NCBI RefSeq assembly: GCF_963860125.1 | Contig: NZ_CAWLFA010000001.1 | Span: 2,480,001-2,544,000, forward strand | Reading direction: 5' to 3' | From: Picosynechococcus sp. PCC 7002 | GTDB taxonomy: Bacteria > Cyanobacteriota > Cyanobacteriia > Cyanobacteriales > MRBY01 | Length of the DNA: 64,000 nt | Notes under the pieces: model-generated | Seen by the model: only the letters and a program-made list of their open reading frames with translations | The model's database searches: none | What the model was told of the DNA's origin: nothing | Position numbers and translations under genes: made by a program | Part shown: piece after piece, positions 45,201 through 53,645 of the stretch | Position numbering within the stretch: the stretch's first letter is position 1 | Layout of the letters: the number at the start of each line of letters is the position of its first letter

Positions 45201-46262
45201 ATGCCGAAGGAATTGTTGTATTTAGTCACGAGTCTAATCGCCCTGGTTGTGGTGCTGATTAGTACCCCCATTGTGAAAGCGATTGGCTTACGGAGTGGCC
45301 GGGTAGACCGACCCAACGAGCGGAAAGTCCATGACCGACCGATGGTGCGCTTGGGTGGCGTGGCGATTTTTATGGGCACCCTCGTCTCCCTAGGGACGGC
45401 TTGGCAGATGGATTGGTTCCCCCCTTTGTTTCCTGGGGAACAATGGCCGATCTTAGGGGTGCTTTTCGGGGCGATCGCCTTTTTTGGAATTGGCTTTGGG
45501 GACGATTTATTTGAATTAAGCGCCTTATCTCGACTGTTGATGCAATTCGTCGCAGCAGGCATCGCCTGGTTAATGGGGGTACAAATCGAATTTTTGACGA
45601 TTCCGTTTACCGGGGAAGTGTTTTCTGTGGGCTGGTTGAGCCTACCTTTGACCCTAATTTGGCTCGTGGGCATGGCCAACGCGATCAATTGGATTGACGG
45701 CCTTGACGGTCTAGCGGCGGGGGTTTCGGGGATTGCGGCGGCGGTGTTGTTGGTGACGACCCTCTATCTCAACGAACCCATGGTGGCTTTTATTGCGGCG
45801 GCCTTGGCGGGATCGGCCCTCGGCTTTTTGCGCTACAACTTCAACCCCGCCCAAATTTTCATGGGGGATGGTGGCTCTTATTTTATGGGCTTTACCCTGG
45901 CGGCGATGGGGGTGGTGGGCCTCGTGAAAACGACGGCGGCGGCAGCGGTGCTCTTGCCCTATGTGATTTTGGCGGTGCCCTTGATCGATATGACCACGGT
46001 GGTTTTTTCGCGGATTAGTAGCGGCTCTTCTCCTTTCAAACCGGATAAACGGCACCTGCACCACCGACTTTTGGCGGCAGGTTTTTCCCATCGCACTACG
46101 GTTCTATTTATCTATGGCCTTACCCTCTGGGCAGGGAGTTTGGCGATCGCCTTTTCGGGTCTCCCCAGCGGCACCCTCTATGCGGGGATTACGTCCCTAA
46201 TTGTCGGGGTTTGGGGGTGGCAACTGTGGCGCAGGCGCGATTTTCCCGTCCACCGCAAATAG
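45201..46262 (+). CDS. MraY/WecA-family undecaprenyl-phosphate phosphoglycosyltransferase
   Basis: A 353-residue membrane enzyme with about ten helices that transfers a sugar-1-phosphate from UDP-sugar to undecaprenyl phosphate. Motifs: GRVDRPNERKVHD with GGVAIFMG (loop 1), the Asp-rich NWIDGLDGLAAG, GDGGSYFMGF, and RHLHHRLL (loop 5). The last motif is typical of WecA-like members rather than MraY, so it probably starts O-antigen or exopolysaccharide units. The start is the ATG at 45201. Confidence 0.9.
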   Translation: MPKELLYLVTSLIALVVVLISTPIVKAIGLRSGRVDRPNERKVHDRPMVRLGGVAIFMGTLVSLGTAWQMDWFPPLFPGEQWPILGVLFGAIAFFGIGFGDDLFELSALSRLLMQFVAAGIAWLMGVQIEFLTIPFTGEVFSVGWLSLPLTLIWLVGMANAINWIDGLDGLAAGVSGIAAAVLLVTTLYLNEPMVAFIAAALAGSALGFLRYNFNPAQIFMGDGGSYFMGFTLAAMGVVGLVKTTAAAAVLLPYVILAVPLIDMTTVVFSRISSGSSPFKPDKRHLHHRLLAAGFSHRTTVLFIYGLTLWAGSLAIAFSGLPSGTLYAGITSLIVGVWGWQLWRRRDFPVHRK

Positions 46263-46267
46263 TACCA

Positions 46268-47029
46268 ATGGCACATTCCCCTTGGCAGCATTACAACCCC
46301 GCAAAAGCACGCCTTAGGCAAACCATTTGGGACCGCTTGGCAACGGCTGGAGCAACAGTAACGCCTCCCCACGGCCACATTCCGAATTTCGTCGGGGCGA
46401 TCGCCGCCGCTGAGAGGTTAACTACCTTGGCAAGTTGGCAACAGGCAACGGTGATTAAGTGCAATCCCGATCAGCCCCAGGCCCCTGTACGTCACCAAGC
46501 CTTGGCTGCGGGAAAAACCTTGTATATGGCGGTGCCGCAGTTGGTGAATGAATCTTGCTTTGTCGCCATCACGCGGGAGCAGCTACCCCAAGGTCTCGAT
46601 TTGGCGATCGCCGCCGAAAAAAACAACATCCTCAGATATGGCCGTCCCGTTAGTTTCGCGGAAATGAAAACCATTGATTTAGCGGTGGTGGGCTGTGTGG
46701 CGGTGAGTGTAGCCGGCGGACGTACGGGGAAAGGAGCAGGTTTCGCCGATTTAGAACTAGCGATGCTTCAGCACTTTGGCCTGGTGGACGAAAAAACGAC
46801 CATTGTGACCACGGTGCATGATTTGCAGGTGGTGTCCCCCACAGCGTTACCCTTAGAAGCCCACGACTGGCCCCTAGATTGGCTTTGTACCCCTACAACT
46901 ATTTATCAAACACACCATAACCAGCTGCAACCCCAAGGCCTTGATTGGCAACAGATTCGCCCCCAGCAGTGGGAAACAATCCCGATTCTCAAAAAGCTTT
47001 ATGCAGAAAATTCGGAAAAGTCGCCCTAG
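46268..47029 (+). CDS. 5-formyltetrahydrofolate cyclo-ligase family protein
   Basis: A 253-residue protein with the cyclo-ligase fold. Visible parts: IPNFVGAIAAAERL, KCNPDQPQAPVRHQALAAGKTLY, and the C-terminal VAVSVAGGRTGKGAGFADLE, which resembles the nucleotide-binding Gly-rich loop of MTHFS-like enzymes. The classic enzyme converts 5-formyl-THF to 5,10-methenyl-THF; this branch is divergent, so a related substrate is possible. It lies 5 bp after the WecA-type gene and its stop overlaps the convergent sugar-transferase stop by four bases. Confidence 0.8.
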   Translation: MAHSPWQHYNPAKARLRQTIWDRLATAGATVTPPHGHIPNFVGAIAAAERLTTLASWQQATVIKCNPDQPQAPVRHQALAAGKTLYMAVPQLVNESCFVAITREQLPQGLDLAIAAEKNNILRYGRPVSFAEMKTIDLAVVGCVAVSVAGGRTGKGAGFADLELAMLQHFGLVDEKTTIVTTVHDLQVVSPTALPLEAHDWPLDWLCTPTTIYQTHHNQLQPQGLDWQQIRPQQWETIPILKKLYAENSEKSP

Positions 47030-47760
47030 TAGGCACCGTTATTTTTCGGGAACAGCATCACAAAAACAGTTTTACAGACGATCCACAAATCCATAAACCA
47101 ATGGCGATGGTGCACATAATACGAATCCATCCGTACCCTCGTGCCGTAGGGAATATCGTTGCGCCCAGACACCTGCCATAGCCCCGTGAGACCCGGACGA
47201 ATGGTCAAAACTTTGTCGATGTGGCGACCGTATTTATAAAGTTCTTTGGGGACGAGGGGCCGGGGGCCAACAATGCTCATATCGCCTTTTAAAACATTCC
47301 AAAATTGGGGGAATTCATCGAGGCTGGTGAGGCGCAAAATATGGCCAATGCCAGTAATTCTTGGGTCTTTTTTGAGCTTGAAATCCTGTTCAAATTCGGC
47401 GCGCAACTCTGGCGATCGCCGCAACATTTCTTCGAGTACGGCGTCAGCATTAATAACCATCGTCCGAAACTTGATGCAGCCAAAGGGACGAAAATCTTTA
47501 CCAACCCGCCGTTGTACATAGAAAACAGGGCCGGGAGAGGTGAGTTTAATAATTAGGGCGATCGCCAAATAGAGGGGAGAAAATAGCACCAGAACGCCGA
47601 GGGAAAAACAAATGTCAAAGCTCCGCTTCGCCACTACCCCATCAAGCCAACGCCGCAGGGACAGGGAGCGATGGTCGCTGGGGGCAAACAAAAATTCTGA
47701 GCCTTGTCGTGCTAGCCCAGCCACGAATTTCAGCGCATCAAACTGCCGATAAACTGCCAT
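47026..47760 (-). CDS. Polyprenyl-phosphate sugar-1-phosphate transferase (WcaJ/RfbP type)
   Basis: A 244-residue monotopic phosphoglycosyltransferase that starts exopolysaccharide or O-antigen repeat units. A short membrane helix (about 46-66) precedes the catalytic part: VFYVQRRVGKDFRPFGCIKFRTM, LDEFPQFWNVLKGDMSIVGPRP and LRLTSLDE with the PGP-type Asp-Glu pair, then IRPGLTGLWQVSGR. It has no five-helix N-terminal domain. The ATG at 47760 is preceded by GGAGAGGA, and an in-frame GTG at 47775 is less likely. The next minus-strand gene upstream is a GT4, 49 bp away. Confidence 0.9.
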   Translation of the reverse strand: MAVYRQFDALKFVAGLARQGSEFLFAPSDHRSLSLRRWLDGVVAKRSFDICFSLGVLVLFSPLYLAIALIIKLTSPGPVFYVQRRVGKDFRPFGCIKFRTMVINADAVLEEMLRRSPELRAEFEQDFKLKKDPRITGIGHILRLTSLDEFPQFWNVLKGDMSIVGPRPLVPKELYKYGRHIDKVLTIRPGLTGLWQVSGRNDIPYGTRVRMDSYYVHHRHWFMDLWIVCKTVFVMLFPKNNGAY

Positions 47761-47809
47761 TACGATCCTCTCCACACACCAAAAACTGCCTGGCTGTTAG
47801 GGTCACGCC

Positions 47810-48967
47810 TCACCACTGGTCGAACCCTGGGAAAATGGAGCGGGGCGATCGCCATTTGCGCCATTTTTCTTGACAGTTGTCTACAAATTCTACATAGCTT
47901 TGCCGAAAAATGTTAACGGCGAATTGCTGAGCTCTCACAAAACAAGCTTCCGGCTGAATATCTTGGGCCTGGGCCTCAAAACGCTCGACTCCATTGGCGA
48001 TCGCCTGGGCCGATTGCTGAGGAAACAAAATCCCCGTTTTGCCATCGGCGACAATTTCGGCCGCCCCCCCGCGATTGAAGGCAATCACAGGCGTCCCGCA
48101 GGCCTGGGCTTCGACCAGAACAATACCAAAATCTTCACAGCCTGCATAAACATAGGCCTTTGCCCGTGCCAGATAATCTTCCACCACTTCATCCGGTTGC
48201 CGCCCCAGGATTTGCACATTGGGTTTTGCCATCTTTTGCAGCTTTTCTAATTCTGGCCCGCCACCAATGACCACCAAATTTTTGCCCAACTGGTTAAACG
48301 CTTCTACGATTAACGCCACTTTTTTGTAGGGCACCAACCGCGACACCGTCACATAAAAATCATCCTTTTCCTCTCGGTAGGTAAAGCGCTCCAAATTGAC
48401 CGGGGGATAAATCACCGCTGCCCGCCGCCGATAGCAGCGCCAGATCCGTTGGGCTGTCCAGTGGGAATTGGCAATAAAATAATCCACCTGGTTGGCACTG
48501 ATCACATCCCATTGCCGCAGTCGATGGAGAAAATACCGCGCCAAAATCCCTTTAACGCCCTTGCCGAGGCCAGAATTATCTAAATAATCAAAGGTTAAAT
48601 CCCAGGCATAGCGCATCGGTGTGTGGCAGTAGCAAATGTGTAGCTGGTGGGGCCGTGTCAAAACCCCTTTAGCCACCGCGTGGGACGACGACAAAATCAC
48701 ATCGTAAGCTTCGAGGTTAAATTGCTCAATGGCCAGGGGCATCAGCGGCAGATAGTTTTGCAAACCGTACTTGGCCCGGGGAAATTTTTGTAAAAAACTG
48801 GTGGCGATCGCCCGACCATAGAGATAGCTATCAGGGTTAGACGACTCAAAATCAATCAGAGCAAAAAGATCCGCCTCAATGTCCTGGAGCATTTCGCGCA
48901 CCACCAGCTCTGAACCCCCCGTGGCGTAGGGCGTCAACCATTCATGAACAAGCGCGTAACGGGTCAT
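47810..48967 (-). CDS. Group 1 glycosyltransferase (GT4, GT-B fold)
   Basis: A 385-residue cytoplasmic glycosyltransferase with the GT-B fold. The N-terminal domain holds VHEWLTPYATGGSELVVREM; the C-terminal nucleotide-sugar domain contains TVSRLVPYKKVALIVEAF, VVIGGGPE and the E-x7-E motif in EDFGIVLVEAQACGTPVIAF. It is likely to add a hexose to the lipid-linked sugar made by the adjacent sugar transferase. The ATG at 48967 is chosen, with GGGAG just upstream. The acceptor and donor are unknown. Confidence 0.9.
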   Translation of the reverse strand: MTRYALVHEWLTPYATGGSELVVREMLQDIEADLFALIDFESSNPDSYLYGRAIATSFLQKFPRAKYGLQNYLPLMPLAIEQFNLEAYDVILSSSHAVAKGVLTRPHQLHICYCHTPMRYAWDLTFDYLDNSGLGKGVKGILARYFLHRLRQWDVISANQVDYFIANSHWTAQRIWRCYRRRAAVIYPPVNLERFTYREEKDDFYVTVSRLVPYKKVALIVEAFNQLGKNLVVIGGGPELEKLQKMAKPNVQILGRQPDEVVEDYLARAKAYVYAGCEDFGIVLVEAQACGTPVIAFNRGGAAEIVADGKTGILFPQQSAQAIANGVERFEAQAQDIQPEACFVRAQQFAVNIFRQSYVEFVDNCQEKWRKWRSPRSIFPGFDQW

Positions 48968-49131
48968 GGGGACTCCCTTCTCCAAAGCAGTGGTCAAACC
49001 GAAAATGCCAGCTTCTAGCGAATTCCAGACCTTTTAGTATATTTCACCCCACAAAATCCTCAAACCGGGAACCCCAGCAGGGGACAAAAGCGTCAATATA
49101 TGTTTAAGTGCAGTGAAGTGCATCAGTGTCA

Positions 49132-49178
49132 GTATGCGGCATATACATACAAGCGTATAAATATAAGGGCAAGCATAC
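49132..49178. promoter_or_regulatory. Inverted repeat in the csgG leader
   Basis: GTATGC at 49132-49137 is repeated in inverted form as GCATAC at 49173-49178, each followed by GG. Between them lies the AT-rich TATAAATATAA. The layout is like an operator around a -10 region, about 50 bp before the csgG start. No regulator is implied by the sequence itself. Confidence 0.35.
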
Positions 49179-49227
49179 GGCACCATCCAAAACTTTGTCC
49201 TTATTCTGTAGCATCTGAAAGAAACCC

Positions 49228-50013
49228 ATGAAAACCAATCAGCTTTTAACATCCGTAAGTCGCTCTACTGCCCTGGCCTTTCTCGCACTCACCCTAGGAC
49301 TTGGGGGCGAAAAAGCACTGGCCCAGTGGCAACCGACTATTTCTGTCCCAGAATTTAAAAACGAAACCAATGGCAGCTATTGGTGGTGGAACAGCAGCAC
49401 CTCCCAAGAACTGGCCGATGCCCTCAGCAATGAGCTTACTGCCACTGGCAACTTCCGCGTTGTTGAACGGCAAAACCTAGGGGCCGTCCTGTCAGAACAG
49501 GAATTAGCTGAATTGGGAATTGTTCGCCCAGAAACGGGAGCCCAACGGGGCCAAGTCACAGGGGCGCAATACATCGTGCTCGGTCAGATCACCTCCTACG
49601 AAGAAGGGGTCAAGGAAGAATCGACTGGCTTTGGGCTCAGTGGTATTCGGATCGGTGGCGTCCGGCTCGGCGGTGGTGGCCGTGGCTCTAGTGAAGAAGC
49701 CTACGTTGCCGTGGATCTACGGGTTGTTGACTCAACCACTGGGGAAGTGCTCTATGCGCGTACCGTTGAAGGAAAGGCAAAGTCTGATTCGACTTCCGGA
49801 GGTGCAACGGCTAGTTTTGCTGGGATTAATCTTGGTGGCGATCGCACCGAAACAAATCGCGCTCCCGTTGGCCAAGCGCTCCGGGCGGCCTTGATTGAAG
49901 CCACTGATTATCTCAGTTGTGTGATGGTCGAACAAAATGGCTGCATGGCTGAATATGAAGCGAAGGACGAGCGCCGTCGGGAAAATACCCGGAGTGTCCT
50001 TGATCTTTTCTAG
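49228..50013 (+). CDS. CsgG/HfaB-like exported protein
   Basis: A 261-residue protein with a signal peptide (SRSTALAFLALTLGLGG, likely cleaved after ALA near residue 32). The mature part has the CsgG fold: ISVPEFKNETN, SQELADALSNELTATGNFRVVERQ, GAQYIVLGQITSYEE, a Gly-rich loop, and VAVDLRVVDSTTGEVLYARTVEG. CsgG forms the outer-membrane curli secretion pore, but here there is no lipobox Cys and no csgA, csgB, csgE or csgF nearby, so pore formation is doubtful. It may be a periplasmic relative. A strong terminator follows. Confidence 0.82.
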   Translation: MKTNQLLTSVSRSTALAFLALTLGLGGEKALAQWQPTISVPEFKNETNGSYWWWNSSTSQELADALSNELTATGNFRVVERQNLGAVLSEQELAELGIVRPETGAQRGQVTGAQYIVLGQITSYEEGVKEESTGFGLSGIRIGGVRLGGGGRGSSEEAYVAVDLRVVDSTTGEVLYARTVEGKAKSDSTSGGATASFAGINLGGDRTETNRAPVGQALRAALIEATDYLSCVMVEQNGCMAEYEAKDERRRENTRSVLDLF

Positions 50014-50059
50014 ACCGTTGAGCTCGTTGCCCTTCCTTTAGGGACAATCAACATATAAG

Positions 50060-50084
50060 TCAGCGGTGATCGCTGATTTTTTTT
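50060..50084 (+). terminator. Rho-independent terminator of the csgG-like gene
   Basis: TCAGCG at 50060-50065 pairs with CGCTGA at 50071-50076 around a five-base loop, followed by eight T. Confidence 0.85.
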
Positions 50085-50216
50085 GCCCATTTTCAGAAGA
50101 CTTGTACCCCAAAAAAGCCCTTGAATCTTTGACGGCGGCTGCATATAATATAAAAAAGATAGTTTCTGTATCAAAAGTAACTAAATCAAGTTTTTTCTTA
50201 AAGGGAGTTTAAGGCT

Positions 50217-50363
50217 ATGCGGATGCGTAAAGAAAAAAATGAAACCCTCCGGGCGATGGAACGGGTTTGGGCGAGACATATGCTCAAGCAGCAAGATGCC
50301 CAGAACAAAAATGCGGATGCAGTCCGGGAAGCAAAGGAAATTCTTAACGAATACGGCGAATAA
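50217..50363 (+). CDS. Small 48-residue charged protein of unknown function
   Basis: A 48-codon frame from the ATG at 50217 to TAA at 50361-50363. AAGGGAG at 50201-50207 is a good ribosome-binding site ten bases before the start, and a near-perfect terminator follows at 50389, so it looks like a complete monocistronic gene. The peptide is strongly charged (MRMRKEKNETLRAMERVWAR, ending AKEILNEYGE), apparently one or two amphipathic helices, with no membrane segment. No family is recognised. It could be a regulatory peptide or protein partner. Confidence 0.7.
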   Translation: MRMRKEKNETLRAMERVWARHMLKQQDAQNKNADAVREAKEILNEYGE

Positions 50364-50388
50364 ATCAGTTAAATAATTTTTACGGTAG

Positions 50389-50417
50389 GCATATGTTTCA
50401 ACACATATGCTTTTTTT
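50389..50417 (+). terminator. Rho-independent terminator of the 48-aa gene
   Basis: GCATATG at 50389-50395 pairs perfectly with CATATGC at 50404-50410 around an eight-base loop, followed by seven T. Confidence 0.85.
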
Positions 50418-50441
50418 CATGACTTGAAACCCCAGAGTGGG

Positions 50442-51290
50442 CTAGCCTAACTCAAAACTGGTCACCCCAAAAATGTTTTGGACAAGAATTGTTGGGGGCG
50501 CTTGGGTATACATCCGCGCCGTTTCAAACACGGGCTGTAGTTGGTAGCGTTGGGCCAGGGCGATCGCCTCTGGATTAACCATGGACACATCGAGGAAAAG
50601 TTCACTACCAGCGGGAAGACTGCCTTTGAGGGCGAGAAAGAGAATTTCTGCAATTTCAGCATTGTCAGCAAAGAGGGGGCCAATTTTATAACCCCGACGA
50701 CAGGGACGCACCATGCCATAGCCTGTAATTTCAGTATTATTGACCATCACCCAGGTGGTGCTGTCTTGTTGCTGCAGCCAAGCTTTTAAAAAGGAGCGGC
50801 GATCGCCTGGAAAAAACTGCTGGTCATACTGACAAACTGCTTCAATATCGACCGCTGTCAAGGGCTTCAAGCCCGGAGATTCCGGAATCTGGCCACCACC
50901 GAGGCCACTGTAACGCACGTTGTTATAGGCCAGATTAAAGCCCGATTTTTTGTAATTTTCCTGCTGGGCGACGACCCCATCGAGACCAACATTCCGACCA
51001 GCCACGGAGGCGATCGCCGCTTGCCAAATTTGCCAACCATAACCCTGGCCACGGTACTCCGGTTTGACGATATAGAAACCAATGAACGCAAAATTTGGGG
51101 CATATTTCACCGCCGAAATACTGGCGATCGCCTCCCCATCGAGCAAGCCCACCAGAAATCCTGTGGGATCGGCGGCATAGAAACTAGCAGCATCCTGTAA
51201 ACCGGGATTCCAACCTTCTTGGGCGGCCCACTCAATCGCTAAATCTAGTTCCGTCCGGGTCATGGTTCTGATGGTGTAGGTTCCGCTCAT
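50442..51290 (-). CDS. GNAT family N-acetyltransferase with C-terminal second domain
   Basis: A 282-residue cytoplasmic protein. The N-terminal GNAT domain (1-130) shows IGFYIVKPEYRGQGYGWQIW, the acetyl-CoA pyrophosphate-binding RGQGYG motif A. The second half (about 140-282) resembles the partner domain seen in YitH-type acetyltransferases, with PLFADNAEIAEILF. Substrate unknown. The start is the ATG at 51290. It diverges from ureB, with 111 bp between them. Confidence 0.87.
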   Translation of the reverse strand: MSGTYTIRTMTRTELDLAIEWAAQEGWNPGLQDAASFYAADPTGFLVGLLDGEAIASISAVKYAPNFAFIGFYIVKPEYRGQGYGWQIWQAAIASVAGRNVGLDGVVAQQENYKKSGFNLAYNNVRYSGLGGGQIPESPGLKPLTAVDIEAVCQYDQQFFPGDRRSFLKAWLQQQDSTTWVMVNNTEITGYGMVRPCRRGYKIGPLFADNAEIAEILFLALKGSLPAGSELFLDVSMVNPEAIALAQRYQLQPVFETARMYTQAPPTILVQNIFGVTSFELG

Positions 51291-51401
51291 CGGCGATCGC
51301 CCCCGTAAATTTTTTTCAGTCTAGCTTGGATATTTTGGCGACTTTTTGCTCTGTTGCATTTCCTGATAATTGCGTAGGATAAAAGCAGTTTTTGGAGCGA
51401 C

Positions 51402-51716
51402 ATGGCGATGATTCCAGGCGAACTACGCCCCCAACCCGGGGAAATTGAACTGAATGCTGGCCGAGAAACAAAGATAGTTACGGTTGCTAACAGCGGCGAT
51501 CGCCCCATTCAAGTGGGATCTCATTTCCATTTTTTTGAAGTCAATCGTGCCCTGCGGTTTGACCGGGCGGCTACAAAAGGAATGCGTTTAAATATCCCGG
51601 CGGGCACAGCAGTACGCTTTGAACCCGGTGACGAAAAGGACGTAGAATTAGTGGCCTTGGCGGGTCGTCGCCATGTGTATGGTCTGAATAATTTGGTAGA
51701 TGGAGCATTGGACTAG
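51402..51716 (+). CDS. ureB: Urease subunit beta
   Basis: A 104-residue urease beta subunit, with MIPGELRPQPGEIELNAGRE and the core VGSHFHFFEVNRALRFDR and RLNIPAGTAVRFEPG. Urease hydrolyses urea to ammonia and CO2; this subunit helps assemble the (alpha-beta-gamma)3 enzyme. No ureA, ureC or accessory gene is in the window, so it is away from the rest. GGAG lies five bases before the ATG at 51402; the ATG at 51408 is an alternative. The ROK kinase gene begins directly after the stop. Confidence 0.95.
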   Translation: MAMIPGELRPQPGEIELNAGRETKIVTVANSGDRPIQVGSHFHFFEVNRALRFDRAATKGMRLNIPAGTAVRFEPGDEKDVELVALAGRRHVYGLNNLVDGALD

Positions 51717-52616
51717 ATGAGCACAGTGATTGGGATTGATCTGGGGGGTACGGCCATCAAAGGGGGAAAATTTAGCCCTGATGGTCTTTGTTTAGCGGAA
51801 AAAGCAGTACCTACGCCCCAACCCAGTACCCCAACCGCTGTCGCCGAGGCGATCGCCAATTTAGTCAAGGAACTTAACTCAGATCACAGTTGTAAAGCAG
51901 TGGGGATCGGCATTCCTGGCCCGGTAGATGGTACAGCGCGCATTGCCAAGGTTGCGATCAATCTCAGTGGTTGGCAGGATGTGCCCCTCGCGGACTGGGT
52001 TGAGGCCAAAACCGGTTTACCCACAACGTTAAATAACGATGCCAACTGTGCCGGCCTGGGGGAAGCTTGGTTAGGAGCGGGGCGCGATCGCCAAAATCTC
52101 CTGCTCATTACCCTAGGAACGGGAGTCGGTGGGGCGGTAATCCTCAACGGAAAACTTTTTACGGGCCATTACGGTGCCGCTGGCGAGTTGGGCCTGATTA
52201 CCCTCAATCCCGATGGCCCCCCCTGCAATAGTGGTAATAATGGTTCCTTCGAGCAATATTGTTCGATCAATGGCGTTAAGCGGATTTCTGGTAAAGACCC
52301 TGGGGAATTAGGAGAACTGGCCCAGGCGGGAGATGCTGAGGCGATCGCCCATTGGCAAACCTATGGCAAACTGTTGGGAGCTGGGCTGACAAGCTTAATC
52401 TATATTTTCACCCCGGAGATGATTATTCTGGGGGGCGGCATTAGTGCCAGCAGTGACTTTTTCATCCCAGCGGCGATCGCCGAAATTGAACGGCGGGTGC
52501 TTCCTTCCTCACGGGTGGATTTAAAACTGACCAAGGCCCAGTTAGGCAACAATGCCGGTATGGTGGGCGCAGCAAAACTCGCCCTCGAAAAAATCTTAAA
52601 TACCCTGGACAATTAG
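51717..52616 (+). CDS. ROK family sugar kinase (glucokinase-like)
   Basis: A 299-residue kinase of the ROK family. The phosphate loop is GIDLGGTAIKGG (5-16); the catalytic Asp lies in NNDANCAGLGEAW; the second loop is LGTGVGGAVI. Where ROK proteins have ELGH and the zinc motif CxCGxxGCxE, this one reads ELGL and CNSGNNGSFE, so the His and two of three Cys are missing. Glucose phosphorylation is likely by family, but metal binding is doubtful. The start touches the ureB stop (TAG then ATG), so the two are co-translated; the link is not functional in any obvious way. Confidence 0.85.
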   Translation: MSTVIGIDLGGTAIKGGKFSPDGLCLAEKAVPTPQPSTPTAVAEAIANLVKELNSDHSCKAVGIGIPGPVDGTARIAKVAINLSGWQDVPLADWVEAKTGLPTTLNNDANCAGLGEAWLGAGRDRQNLLLITLGTGVGGAVILNGKLFTGHYGAAGELGLITLNPDGPPCNSGNNGSFEQYCSINGVKRISGKDPGELGELAQAGDAEAIAHWQTYGKLLGAGLTSLIYIFTPEMIILGGGISASSDFFIPAAIAEIERRVLPSSRVDLKLTKAQLGNNAGMVGAAKLALEKILNTLDN

Positions 52617-52803
52617 GGAGAATTATTGATGCCATCTCTGCTAGCTTGATCTTTTTAAAAAGCCTCCGCCAAAATACGGAAACCTCGTAAACGTCATAGA
52701 AATTTACTGCAATGAGTTAGAAAACGAGATATTTGCATCTGTTTAGGGGAACTACAACTAAAGTAATCTCGTCCCTTAGTTATCCTCCTGGAATCCCTAA
52801 ACC

Positions 52804-53508
52804 ATGGCTTTCTACAAACAAATATCTGCTTTTTGCAGTGCCACTTCTTTGTTGACAATTCCCCTGGCGATCGCCCCGGCCCAAGCCCAACAAAGTTACC
52901 CCCTCGTCTGTCGGGGTGGTGGTGGCTTAAGCATCGTCAATACGGGCAACAATAACGTCAGAATTAATTTCCGGGCCGCTGCTGGTAGTGCTCCCCAAGG
53001 TCTGCAACCAGGGGAATGCAGTTGGCAGGATCGCGCCTTTCGCTCCGGAGAGCCGACCGTCATTTGTGATACCAGTGCCCGGGCAGTGCAATATGTCAGC
53101 AAACTTGTCCAAAGCAATGAATATGCAACCCTCCAAGTTTTTAATAACAACCAGGGCTGTATGCAAGCTAATGCACCGATCCTTAACAACCCCCCTGTGC
53201 TCAATGTTCCCCCTGGGATTCCAGCGGCAGTACAATTTCGCCCTAACTTAAACCAGATTTGGCAGTCTAACTATGGCAATATCCACTGGCAAGAAGGTTG
53301 GTATCGCAACCAAACCCAGACCATTGCTATCACTTCCCAAGGTTGGGACAGTAATCGTAATGCCTATGTTGTCGAAGGGCGTTGGGGTCGCACAAATAGT
53401 AATGATGCCGGGCCATTTGAAATGATATTTAGCTCCGCTTGCGAGTTTTCCGGTAGCTGGAGTCGCCCTAACGGCACAAGTGGCGGCTGGACTGGTTCCT
53501 GTCAATAA
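52804..53508 (+). CDS. Secreted Cys-containing protein, paralogue 1
   Basis: A 234-residue exported protein. A signal peptide ends in PAQA (cleavage after residue 28). The N-terminal domain (29-130) has YPLVCRGGGGLSIVNTG, GLQPGECSWQDRAFRSGEP and VICDT; four Cys. A Pro/Asn linker (about 120-140) leads to a C-terminal domain (about 145-234) with GWDSNRNAYVVEGRW and ACEFSGSWSRP, ending GSCQ. Six Cys in total suggest disulfides. The function is unknown. It is the first of two adjacent copies; the N-domain DNA is almost identical to that of the next gene. Confidence 0.75.
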   Translation: MAFYKQISAFCSATSLLTIPLAIAPAQAQQSYPLVCRGGGGLSIVNTGNNNVRINFRAAAGSAPQGLQPGECSWQDRAFRSGEPTVICDTSARAVQYVSKLVQSNEYATLQVFNNNQGCMQANAPILNNPPVLNVPPGIPAAVQFRPNLNQIWQSNYGNIHWQEGWYRNQTQTIAITSQGWDSNRNAYVVEGRWGRTNSNDAGPFEMIFSSACEFSGSWSRPNGTSGGWTGSCQ

Positions 53509-53541
53509 AATGGTTGTGGCCTAATCGCTGCTTGGCTGAAA

Positions 53542-53598
53542 GATGCAGGGGGAATTGAAATAGGCTTCAAGCTTCTCCTCTGCATCGCTTTTTGTTTT
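53542..53598 (+). terminator. Hairpin terminator between the two secreted paralogues
   Basis: GATGCAG at 53542-53548 pairs with CTGCATC at 53580-53586, with further pairing inside, and T-rich sequence follows. It would separate the transcripts of the two paralogues. Confidence 0.65.
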
Positions 53599-53645
53599 TT
53601 TTGTCCATGTCATTATCTTGAGCATTATTTTGGAGACTGAAATCA

